Shown one piece after another: positions 51,957-59,663 of a stretch of 64,000 nucleotides of DNA (position 1 is its first letter; each line of letters opens with the position of its first letter). The notes beneath the pieces are model-generated. The model was not told the DNA's origin, made no database searches, and saw only the letters and a list, made by a program, of their open reading frames with translations. Both the position numbers and the translations under genes were made by a program. Source of the DNA: an uncultured Clostridia bacterium (GTDB lineage Bacteria; Bacillota; Clostridia; Peptostreptococcales; Anaerovoracaceae); NCBI GenBank assembly GCA_934233735.1, contig CAKQGQ010000001.1, positions 1 through 64,000 on the forward strand, given 5' to 3'.

Positions 51957-53677
51957 GTTTTACGTATCCGACAGGAGAGCGAAAAGCGCTGGACGATGTC
52001 TCTTTCGATGTCGATTCGGCGGAATTTGTCGTAATCTGCGGGAAATCGGGCTGTGGCAAGAGTACGCTTCTTCGGCAGTTAAAAAAGAATCTGGTGCCTT
52101 ACGGAGAAAAGGACGGCGGCGCATATTATGAAGGAATTGATATTACAGAGCTTGAGGACCGCGTGAATGCTTCGGAAATCGGCTTTGTACAGCAGAACCC
52201 GGATAATCAGATTGTCACAGATAAGGTTTGGCATGAACTCGCATTTGGACTGGAAAGTCTGGGGCTGGACAATGCGTCAATTAAGCGCAGAGTTGCTGAA
52301 ATGGCGAGCTTTTTCGATATACAGACATGGTTCCGCAAAGATGTATCCGAGCTTTCGGGCGGTCAAAAGCAACTTTTGAATCTGGCTTCCATTATGGTTA
52401 TGCAGCCGAAAGTTTTGATATTGGACGAACCGACTTCGCAGCTTGACCCGATTGCAGCAAGCGAGTTTTTAAAAGTTATTTACCGAATTAACAGAGAGCT
52501 TGGCACGACGGTCATCATCTCTGAGCACCGTTTGGAAGAACTCTTTACGATGGCAGACCGGGTTATGGTCATGGACGGCGGCAAAATCCTCACGATGGAT
52601 ACGCCTTGGAAGGTAGGGGACTATCTGGCTGGAAATTCACCGAAGGAGCGGCATCCAATGTTCTACGGGCTGCCGGCAGTTATGAAGATTTACTATCAGT
52701 GCAAAACGGCGGGCATTCCGGGCTTTACCAAAGACGGAAAGGAAATCTCGCCGCTGACGATTCGCGACGGCCGGCTTTGGCTTGAGGAAATCTTAGGACA
52801 GCGTTCTTTCACGCTGCCGGAGGATGGAGCTCAGCAGAGAGAAGAAAATGCAATTAACGAAAACAATAATAAAAAGGAAGGAATCATTACGGCGAAAAAC
52901 CTCTGGTTCCGCTATGACAGAAATACGCAGGATGTCCTGCGCGGGCTGAACCTGCAGGCAAGGGAAGCAGAACTGTTCTGCCTGCTTGGGGGAAACGGCG
53001 TCGGCAAAACGACTACGCTGAAGGCACTCAGCGGTCAGATTCTTCCGCAGTCGGGAAGCATTACGATTGACGGCAAAAAAGTTCAGAAGAACAACTTAAA
53101 GGAACTTTTCCACGGAACGCTGGCGATGGTGCCGCAGAATCCGCAGGCACTTTTTACGGAGCTTTCGGTCGAGGAAGAACTGCTGGAGGCGGTATACTAT
53201 TTAAAAATGCCGGATGAGGTGAAGGCGGAAAAAATAGAAAAGATGCTTTCTCTTATGGAAATTGAACACCTGCGTAAGGCACATCCTTACGACCTTTCGG
53301 GCGGAGAGCAGCAGAGACTTGCACTCGGAAAGATTCTTTTACTCGAGCCGAAGATTCTGCTTTTGGATGAACCGACGAAGGGACTGGATCCGTTCTTTAA
53401 AATTACGCTGGCAGGCGTTTTCAAAAAGCTGACGCAGACAGGCGTTACGATATTTATGGTTTCGCATGATGTCGAATTCTGTGCGGAATACGGAGACCGC
53501 TGCGCAATGGCTTTCGACGGGGATGTGGTATCTGTCGGAACACCGACCGAATTTTTCGCCGGAAATAATTTCTATACGACGGCGGCAAACCGAATTGCAC
53601 GCCGCTGGTTCCCGAAAGCAGTAACCTGGGAGGAGGTGGCCAAGTGGGTAGAATGGGCTATGACGACGAGCAATTAG
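51929..53677 (+). CDS. ECF transporter fused ATPase (A-A') component
   Basis: 582 residues with two ABC ATPase domains: Walker A GKSGCGKST (near residue 37) and GGNGVGKTT (near 352), signatures LSGGQKQLLNLAS and LSGGEQQRLALGK, Walker B VLILDEPTSQLD and ILLLDEPTKGLD. One chain therefore supplies both EcfA halves. Overlaps at both ends (28 bases with T, 34 with S) point to a tightly coupled operon. Confidence 0.93.
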   Translation: MAAIEVRNLSFTYPTGERKALDDVSFDVDSAEFVVICGKSGCGKSTLLRQLKKNLVPYGEKDGGAYYEGIDITELEDRVNASEIGFVQQNPDNQIVTDKVWHELAFGLESLGLDNASIKRRVAEMASFFDIQTWFRKDVSELSGGQKQLLNLASIMVMQPKVLILDEPTSQLDPIAASEFLKVIYRINRELGTTVIISEHRLEELFTMADRVMVMDGGKILTMDTPWKVGDYLAGNSPKERHPMFYGLPAVMKIYYQCKTAGIPGFTKDGKEISPLTIRDGRLWLEEILGQRSFTLPEDGAQQREENAINENNNKKEGIITAKNLWFRYDRNTQDVLRGLNLQAREAELFCLLGGNGVGKTTTLKALSGQILPQSGSITIDGKKVQKNNLKELFHGTLAMVPQNPQALFTELSVEEELLEAVYYLKMPDEVKAEKIEKMLSLMEIEHLRKAHPYDLSGGEQQRLALGKILLLEPKILLLDEPTKGLDPFFKITLAGVFKKLTQTGVTIFMVSHDVEFCAEYGDRCAMAFDGDVVSVGTPTEFFAGNNFYTTAANRIARRWFPKAVTWEEVAKWVEWAMTTSN

Positions 53678-54603
53678 CCGCTCATAAGAAAAGAACCGGT
53701 ATGTCAGCGATTATGATTTTTATCTTGATGCCGCTGACGCTTTGGGCAAGTGTGACACTGCTCGGCAGCTCCAAGTATATGATAACCAGCCTTTTGGTTG
53801 TAATTTATACGATGGTTCCCTTCTTTATGATATATGAAAAAAGAAGACCGAAAGCCAGAGAAATCGTCCTTTTGGCGGTGATGACTGCAATCGTGGTATT
53901 CGCGCATATCGTCTTTCACCTTGCGGCAGTTCCGATTGGAACAGCATTAGTTATTGTGGCAGGAATCTCCATGGGACCGGAAGCGGGATTTTTAGTCGGT
54001 GCATTGGCGCGATTCGTCTGCAACTTTTACCAGGGGCAGGGACCTTACACGCCTTGGCAGATGTTTTGCTGGGGGCTGTTAGGATTCCTCGCGGGGCTTG
54101 CCTTTAACAAAGTGACGGCGCAGCGGCTTGAACTGAAAAAGAACCCTGATGCACGAAAAGAAGCTGCAAGCGAGGGATTTCGGGCATTGCTGGCACCGGT
54201 GCTGTGCATCGCGGCATTCCTCGTGCTCGCATATGTTTCCTATTTGCTTGTGCCGGGAAAGGATACAACTTTCTTCGGCTGGCGCGTCTATATTTTCGGT
54301 GCGGCCGGACTGATTCTCGGAGTGATTCTCCAAAGAAAACGTCTTCCGGTAAATAGCATTACCATAACTGCGTTTACATTTATAACAACGGTGATTCTTT
54401 ACGGAGGCATTATGAATCTGTCGACGATGTTTTATACCATAGGTTTTGATATGAGCTTCAATTCGCTCAGAGCACTGTATATTTCAGGACTTCCGTACGA
54501 TGTAACGCATGCGGCACTGGCTTCGGTATGCATGTTTTTTATCGGCAATCCGATGATAAAAAAGATAGAGAGAATCAAGGTCAAGTATGGAATTTACAGA
54601 TAA
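53644..54603 (+). CDS. ECF transporter substrate-binding (S) component, probable corrinoid-type
   Basis: 319 residues from a GTG at 53644, 7 bases after AGGAGG; the ATG at 53653 is farther away. Six to eight membrane helices, with VPIGTALVIVAGISMGPEAGFLVGALARFVCNFYQGQGPYTPWQM typical of ECF S components. The cobalamin riboswitch and the following Cys-rich protein suggest a corrinoid or precursor (CbrT-like system), but S-component specificity cannot be read from these motifs alone. Confidence 0.82.
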   Translation: MGRMGYDDEQLAAHKKRTGMSAIMIFILMPLTLWASVTLLGSSKYMITSLLVVIYTMVPFFMIYEKRRPKAREIVLLAVMTAIVVFAHIVFHLAAVPIGTALVIVAGISMGPEAGFLVGALARFVCNFYQGQGPYTPWQMFCWGLLGFLAGLAFNKVTAQRLELKKNPDARKEAASEGFRALLAPVLCIAAFLVLAYVSYLLVPGKDTTFFGWRVYIFGAAGLILGVILQRKRLPVNSITITAFTFITTVILYGGIMNLSTMFYTIGFDMSFNSLRALYISGLPYDVTHAALASVCMFFIGNPMIKKIERIKVKYGIYR

Positions 54604-54626
54604 TTGATGAGAAAGGGTGAATCATA

Positions 54627-54905
54627 ATGTATATGATGGAAACAGAGAATTTTAAATTTTTTCAGCATAAGGAATGCGAGTTTTTTCCATGTCATCAGAC
54701 GGACGATGTGGAGAATTTCAACTGCCTGTTTTGCTACTGCCCGCTGTATGCTTTAGGGGAAAAATGCGGCGGAAACTTTAAAATTACAGAAGGCGGCATC
54801 AAAGACTGTTCGGACTGCCTCGTACCGCATAAAAGAAAAAATTACGATTACATCGGCAGTCGATTTAAGGAAATCGTTGAGCTGACGAAAAAAAATATGG
54901 AATGA
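54627..54905 (+). CDS. Cysteine-rich small domain protein (PF04071-like)
   Basis: 92 residues with eight cysteines: CEFFPC, CLFCYC, C at 47 and CSDC, plus a conserved LVPHKR segment. The pattern fits the cysteine-rich small domain, which in other genomes is found next to or fused with cobalamin synthesis proteins and presumably binds metal. Its position at the end of a cobalamin-regulated ECF operon agrees. Function is not established. Confidence 0.85.
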   Translation: MYMMETENFKFFQHKECEFFPCHQTDDVENFNCLFCYCPLYALGEKCGGNFKITEGGIKDCSDCLVPHKRKNYDYIGSRFKEIVELTKKNME

Positions 54906-54912
54906 AAACAAG

Positions 54913-54992
54913 TCCCTTTTCATAAGATGTGAGACAGAAGCACTCCGAAGCGGAGCTTGCTTCCGATTTTGCATGGAATGCAGGAAAAGGGA
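54913..54992 (+). promoter_or_regulatory. dapB leader with RBS-masking pairing
   Basis: TCCCTTTTC (54913-54921) is perfectly complementary to GAAAAGGGA (54984-54992), which contains the Shine-Dalgarno of dapB. Between them lies an imperfect hairpin, GAAGCACTCCG / CGGAG...TGCTTC (54937-54963). The layout allows alternating masked and open RBS states. It does not match the lysine riboswitch. Confidence 0.5.
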
Positions 54993-55000
54993 GGCTTTTT

Positions 55001-55657
55001 ATGAAACTTGGAATCGCAGGATGTGGAATGATGGGAAAAATTCTCGCCGAATATGCGCGGGAAGAGGGAACTTTTTCAGAAATTATCATGATTGAACCTG
55101 CGGAAGAAAATGCATGGCCCGAAGAAAGGCTGGATTTGATTATTGATTTCAGTCATCCGAGGGCTGTTTGCGGTATTTACGACTATTGCAGACAGCAAGG
55201 CGGAAACATTCCGGTCGTACTGGCGACAACCGGGTATGGTGCAGAAGAAGAGGAAATTATCCGCCTGCTTTCCAAAATCTGCCCGATTGACCGTAAGACC
55301 AACTATTCGCAGGGCATAGCGGTTATGAATGAACTGACCTCACTCGGAGCGAAGCTTTTGGGTGAGAAAGCGGATATCCGCGTATTCGAGGCGCATCACA
55401 CGAAAAAAGCAGATGTTCCCAGCGGAACGGCGAAAACACTGTGCGCCTGTGCAGGAATTAATCCAGAAGAATATGAGGAAAAGACCGCATGGCTCAGAAT
55501 GGGGAATGTGTACGGCGAGCATTCCGTTTTCTTCGCGCTGGAGGACGAAATCGTTGAAATCAGACACACCGCTTACTCAAAAAAAATCTTTGCGGCAGGT
55601 GCGCTTGAGGCAGGAAAGAAAATGCTGACTTGCAAAGAACGCGATTTAGGTGTATGA
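55001..55657 (+). CDS. dapB: 4-hydroxy-tetrahydrodipicolinate reductase (short form)
   Basis: 218 residues from the ATG at 55001 (AAAAGGGAGG upstream), shorter than the usual ~250-270. Cofactor motif IAGCGMMGK, IDFSHP, VLATTGY, and the catalytic/substrate segment EAHHTKKADVPSGTAKTL (E-x-H-H-x-x-K) identify DapB. The shortening falls mainly in the N-terminal cofactor domain. The enzyme makes tetrahydrodipicolinate for lysine and diaminopimelate; no other dap gene is nearby. Confidence 0.9.
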   Translation: MKLGIAGCGMMGKILAEYAREEGTFSEIIMIEPAEENAWPEERLDLIIDFSHPRAVCGIYDYCRQQGGNIPVVLATTGYGAEEEEIIRLLSKICPIDRKTNYSQGIAVMNELTSLGAKLLGEKADIRVFEAHHTKKADVPSGTAKTLCACAGINPEEYEEKTAWLRMGNVYGEHSVFFALEDEIVEIRHTAYSKKIFAAGALEAGKKMLTCKERDLGV

Positions 55658-55689
55658 TAGCCTAACAAGGGGTACACACAGGAGGAAAA

Positions 55690-56313
55690 ATGGAAATCGA
55701 GTTAAAGTATTTATTTGAAGACGAAGCTTCCAAAGACGCGATTTTTAATGATAAGTACATTTCAAAGATTAAAGATGAAGGTTCTGAAATTGTCACACCG
55801 ATGCAGGCAGTATATTTGGATACCGCAGACGGACAGCTGCAGAAAAAAGAGATGGCGTTTCGCGTGCGGCACGAATATTCGAAATATGCTGCAACTCTGA
55901 AATGGGGCGGAAGTGCAGAAGAGGGTCTGCATGTACGCGGCGAGCTGAATGTTCCGGTGGACGAAGCCTTCCTTGAGGAACCAACCTTAGAAGTATTTAA
56001 AGGCAGCGAAATTTATGATGAAATTGCGGACATTGCCGGCAGCGGGAAACTGATTCCGGTCATGGAGATGAATTATGTGCGCAGAGAAATCCGCCTTGAT
56101 ACGGGATTGTCCATCGATGTTCTCTCTGTAGACGAGGGAGAAATTAAAACTGCAAACGGAACGCTTCCGATTTTAGAGCTGGAAATCGAGCTTTACACGG
56201 GTGATAAGGACGATATGGTTGCGCTCGGACGAAAATTAGAGGAAAAATACCATCTAAAAAGAGGAAATCGGAGCAAATACCAGCGAGGATTGGAACTTTT
56301 AGGCTTTCTTTAA
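55690..56313 (+). CDS. CYTH domain protein (triphosphate tunnel metalloenzyme)
   Basis: 207 residues, RBS AGGAGG. The CYTH signature EIELKY starts at residue 2; alternating charged strands (AFRVRHEYSKYAATLKWGG, RREIRLDTGLSIDVLSVDEGEI, LELEIELYTG) line the tunnel, and KRGNRSKYQRGLELL closes it. Members hydrolyse tripolyphosphate or other triphosphates, or act as adenylate cyclases; the substrate here is unknown. A terminator hairpin overlaps the stop codon. Confidence 0.88.
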   Translation: MEIELKYLFEDEASKDAIFNDKYISKIKDEGSEIVTPMQAVYLDTADGQLQKKEMAFRVRHEYSKYAATLKWGGSAEEGLHVRGELNVPVDEAFLEEPTLEVFKGSEIYDEIADIAGSGKLIPVMEMNYVRREIRLDTGLSIDVLSVDEGEIKTANGTLPILELEIELYTGDKDDMVALGRKLEEKYHLKRGNRSKYQRGLELLGFL

Positions 56314-56330
56314 AGCCTATTTTTTATTTT
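56300..56330 (+). terminator. Terminator overlapping the CYTH gene stop
   Basis: TAGGCTTT (56300-56307) and AAAGCCTA (56312-56319) form an 8-bp stem with a 4-base loop, then TTTTTTATTTTT. Confidence 0.85.
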
Positions 56331-56364
56331 TCACGCAAATTTCACGCAAAAAGTTGATAATTTC

Positions 56365-56393
56365 TTTACTTTGGGGGTAATAAGAGTTATAAT
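56365..56393 (+). promoter_or_regulatory. Promoter of the tig-clpP-clpX unit
   Basis: TTTACT (56365-56370), 17 bases, TATAAT (56388-56393), 48 bases before tig. Just upstream, TTTCACGCAAA is repeated twice (56330-56350), a possible regulator site. Confidence 0.7.
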
Positions 56394-56441
56394 GAAAAGG
56401 ATTATCAGAGGTTTTGATTTAATTTAGGAGGATATATATTA

Positions 56442-57725
56442 ATGAAAGCTACATTTATTTCAAGAGATAAGAACGCAGTTAAGTTTACAATGGAATTCAC
56501 AGCTGAAGAATTCGAGCAGGCGCAGATTCAGGTTTACCAGCAGGCGAAGAACCAGTTTGAAATTCCAGGATTCAGAAAAGGCAAGGCTCCGAGAAGCATT
56601 ATCGAAAAGCATTACGGTGAAGGCGTATTCTTTGAAGATGCAATCGACGCTTTATTCAGACAGTCCTACGGAAATGCTTTGGCAGACCTTGACCTGGAAG
56701 TAATCGACAGCCCGGCTGCAGAATTCAGTAAAATCGCGAAGGGTGAAGGCTTTACTGTTACAATCACAGTAGAATGCTTCCCAATCGTAGAAGTGAAGGA
56801 CTATAAGGGCGTTGAAATCGAAAAGGTTGAACAGGAAGTCAAGGACGAAGATGTTGAAAACGAACTCAAGGCTGTTCAGAAGAGAAATGCAAGAATGATT
56901 CTGGTTGAAAGACCTGCTCAGGAAGGCGATACCGTTTTATTCGACTATGCAGGATTCGTAGGCGACGAGCAGTTTGAAGGCGGCACAGCAGAAAGACAGG
57001 AACTCGTTTTAGGCTCCGGCATGTTCATTCCGGGCTTTGAAGAACAGCTCGTAGGCGCAACTCCGGGCGAAAAGCGTGATGTTAAGGTTACCTTCCCTGA
57101 AGAATACCACGCAGAAGAACTTGCAGGAAAAGAAGCGGTATTCCACTGCCTCGTTCACGAAATCAAGGAAGAACAGCTTCCTGAACTCGATGACGAATTC
57201 GCAAAAGATGTAAGTGAATACGATACTTTAGAGGAATTAAAACAGGCAAACAGGGAAAGACTAGAATCATATGCCAAGATGTCTGCTGAAAATCAGATGA
57301 AGGACGCTGCAATTGCGAAAGTTGTAGACGCAAACGAAGTTGAAGTTCCGCGCGCAATGGTTGAAGATGAAATCGACCGCATGATCGGCGAACTCAACCA
57401 GCAGCTCAGATATCAGGGCCTGACGATTGACCAGTATATTCAGTTTACAGGCAAGAGCATGGCTGAATTCAGAGAAGAAGTAAGACCGGAAGCAGAAAAA
57501 GCTGTTAAGACAAGAATCATTCTTATGGGCGTAGTAGACGCTGAAAAGCTTGAGGTTTCTGCAGAAGAAATCGAAGACGAGCTCAACAAGATGGCAGCAC
57601 AGTATCAGATGACAGCCGACAAGATCAAGGAAATGATCGGCGTTGAAAATCTTACTTTCTTACAGAAAGACTTACAGGTAAGAAAGGCAATTGATTTCAT
57701 CTACGACAACGCAAAGATTAAATAA
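56442..57725 (+). CDS. tig: Trigger factor
   Basis: 427 residues, RBS TTAGGAGG. Ribosome-binding domain with the GFRKGKAPRSIIEK signature (about residues 44-57), FKBP-type peptidyl-prolyl isomerase domain (GDTVLFDYAGFVGDEQFEGGTAERQELVLGSGMFIPGFEEQ region, ~155-240) and the helical C-terminal chaperone arms. It folds nascent chains at the ribosome exit. Codon use is strongly biased, consistent with high expression. First gene of the classic tig-clpP-clpX-lon-engB order of Firmicutes. Confidence 0.97.
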   Translation: MKATFISRDKNAVKFTMEFTAEEFEQAQIQVYQQAKNQFEIPGFRKGKAPRSIIEKHYGEGVFFEDAIDALFRQSYGNALADLDLEVIDSPAAEFSKIAKGEGFTVTITVECFPIVEVKDYKGVEIEKVEQEVKDEDVENELKAVQKRNARMILVERPAQEGDTVLFDYAGFVGDEQFEGGTAERQELVLGSGMFIPGFEEQLVGATPGEKRDVKVTFPEEYHAEELAGKEAVFHCLVHEIKEEQLPELDDEFAKDVSEYDTLEELKQANRERLESYAKMSAENQMKDAAIAKVVDANEVEVPRAMVEDEIDRMIGELNQQLRYQGLTIDQYIQFTGKSMAEFREEVRPEAEKAVKTRIILMGVVDAEKLEVSAEEIEDELNKMAAQYQMTADKIKEMIGVENLTFLQKDLQVRKAIDFIYDNAKIK

Positions 57726-57758
57726 TTTGAATACATTATCCAGGAAAGGGGTAGGGAG

Positions 57759-58340
57759 ATGGCTTTAGTACCATATGTAATTGAACAAACCGGCAGAGGG
57801 GAAAGGTCTTATGATATTTATTCGAGACTTTTAAAAGACCGAATCATTTTCATAGGAGAACAGATAGACGAGCATATTGCAAGTCTGGTCGTGGCACAGT
57901 TACTGTTTTTGGAAGCTGAAGACCCGGAAAAGGATATTTGCATTTATATCAACAGCCCCGGCGGTTCTGTTACCGCCGGCATGGCTATTTACGATACAAT
58001 GCAGTACATTAAACCGGACATTTCAACGATATGCGTGGGAATGGCGGCAAGCATGGGTGCGTTCCTTCTTTCATCGGGAACGAAGGGCAAGCGCTATGCC
58101 CTCCCAAATGCTGAAATTATGATTCATCAGCCTCTGGGCGGAGTGAACGGACAGGCAGAGGATATTAAAATTCATGCTGAATGGATTTTGAAAACCCGTG
58201 AAAAACTGAACCGCATTTTGGCGCAGAACACGCAGCAGCCGCTTGAAAAAATCGAGCGCGACACAGACAGAGACAATTTTATGGGGGCAGACGAAGCTTG
58301 TCAATATGGTTTGATTGACAAGGTGATTGCTTCCAGATAG
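57759..58340 (+). CDS. clpP: ATP-dependent Clp protease proteolytic subunit ClpP
   Basis: 193 residues, standard length. [22 protein letters not shown]-terminus, oxyanion-hole [15 protein letters not shown], catalytic Ser in [11 protein letters not shown] (about residue 97), His in MIHQPLGG (about 122) and Asp in RDTDRDNFM (about 172). Forms the tetradecameric barrel with ClpX, encoded immediately downstream. RBS GGGGTAGGGAG. Confidence 0.97.
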   Translation: MALVPYVIEQTGRGERSYDIYSRLLKDRIIFIGEQIDEHIASLVVAQLLFLEAEDPEKDICIYINSPGGSVTAGMAIYDTMQYIKPDISTICVGMAASMGAFLLSSGTKGKRYALPNAEIMIHQPLGGVNGQAEDIKIHAEWILKTREKLNRILAQNTQQPLEKIERDTDRDNFMGADEACQYGLIDKVIASR

Positions 58341-58353
58341 TAGGGGGATAGGA

Positions 58354-59610
58354 ATGAGCAAATACGATGAAGGAAAGCAGCTGAAATGCTCCTTTTGCGG
58401 CAAGCCGCAGAGCCAGGTAAATCGTCTGGTTGCAGGACCGGGCGTATATATCTGCGACGACTGTGTGCATATTTGCCTTGACATACTCAAAAAGAATTAT
58501 GATGAGCCGATGGGCGCCGATGCGAAGTCGGAATACAAGCTTCCGAAACCGCAGGAAATCACGAAAATTCTTTCGGAATATGTCATTGAGCAGGATGAAG
58601 CGAAAAAGGCTTTGGCAGTTGCGGTATATAATCATTATAAGAGAATTATGAATCCGAAGGTCGATGATGACGGCATAGAGATTCAGAAGAGCAATATTGT
58701 TATGATTGGGCCTACCGGTTCCGGCAAGACCCTGATAGCGCAGACTTTAGCGAAGATTCTGGATGTACCGTTTGCAATTGCAGATGCAACTGCGCTTACA
58801 GAAGCGGGCTATGTCGGCGAAGATGTTGAGAATATTCTGCTGAAACTTCTTCAGGCAGCAGATTGGGATTTGGAAAAGGCACAGAAGGGAATCATTTATG
58901 TCGACGAGATCGACAAGATTTCCAGACGTTCCGATAATCCGTCGATTACAAGAGATGTCAGCGGTGAAGGCGTACAGCAGGCTCTGCTGAAAATTTTGGA
59001 AGGTACGGTAGCCAATGTACCGCCGCAGGGCGGACGCAAACATCCGCACCAGGAGTTTTTGCAGTTTGACACGACGAATGTCCTGTTCATCTGCGGAGGC
59101 GCTTTCGACGGTTTGGAGAAGATTATCCAGAGAAGAATGGGCGACAAGGTTATCGGATTCAATTCCGAAATTCAGCCGACCAAGCAGGAGGAAACGAAAA
59201 TCCTGAACCAGGTAAGAACAGAAGACCTTTTGAAGTTCGGACTGATTCCGGAATTCATCGGAAGACTTCCGGTTATGGTTACGCTCGATGAGCTTTCGGA
59301 GGACGCGCTGGTTCGCATTATTACAGAACCGAAGAATGCGCTTTTGAAGCAGTATCAGAAACTGTTCAAAATCGACGGTGTAGAACTGGAAATCGAGCCG
59401 GACGCGGTCAGAGCCGTAGCACAGAAAACACTGGAGAGAAAAACAGGAGCCAGAGGACTCCGCAGCATTCTGGAGGGGATTATGACAGACATTATGTATG
59501 AAATCCCGTCGCGGGATGATGTGAAAAAATGCATTATCACGAAGGAAACGATAACCAAAGGCGCACAGCCGACCTTGGTTTTAGGCCCAAAAGGAGAGGC
59601 CGCTTCGTAA
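58354..59610 (+). CDS. clpX: ATP-dependent Clp protease ATP-binding subunit ClpX
   Basis: 418 residues from the ATG at 58354 (GGGGGATAGG upstream). N-terminal zinc-binding domain (CSFCGK...CDDC), AAA+ Walker A GPTGSGKT, Walker [11 protein letters not shown], pore loop near [11 protein letters not shown], an IGF-type ClpP-binding loop (KVIGFNSE) and arginine finger region PEFIGRLPV. Unfolds substrates for ClpP. Directly follows clpP. Confidence 0.97.
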   Translation: MSKYDEGKQLKCSFCGKPQSQVNRLVAGPGVYICDDCVHICLDILKKNYDEPMGADAKSEYKLPKPQEITKILSEYVIEQDEAKKALAVAVYNHYKRIMNPKVDDDGIEIQKSNIVMIGPTGSGKTLIAQTLAKILDVPFAIADATALTEAGYVGEDVENILLKLLQAADWDLEKAQKGIIYVDEIDKISRRSDNPSITRDVSGEGVQQALLKILEGTVANVPPQGGRKHPHQEFLQFDTTNVLFICGGAFDGLEKIIQRRMGDKVIGFNSEIQPTKQEETKILNQVRTEDLLKFGLIPEFIGRLPVMVTLDELSEDALVRIITEPKNALLKQYQKLFKIDGVELEIEPDAVRAVAQKTLERKTGARGLRSILEGIMTDIMYEIPSRDDVKKCIITKETITKGAQPTLVLGPKGEAAS

Positions 59611-59625
59611 AATAAAGAAACATAT

Positions 59626-59648
59626 AGGCGGCTCCGGTCGCCTGTTTT
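59626..59648 (+). terminator. Weak terminator/attenuator between clpX and lon
   Basis: AGGCGGC (59626-59632) pairs with GTCGCCT (59637-59643) over a TCCG tetraloop, with GTTTTC following. It may allow partial read-through into lon. Confidence 0.5.
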
Positions 59649-59663
59649 CTATGGAGGAGAGTT

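Noticed and set aside
54906..55000. Lysine (L-box) riboswitch upstream of dapB
   Set aside because: Only ~95 bases are available and the AGAGGTGC/five-helix L-box core is absent.
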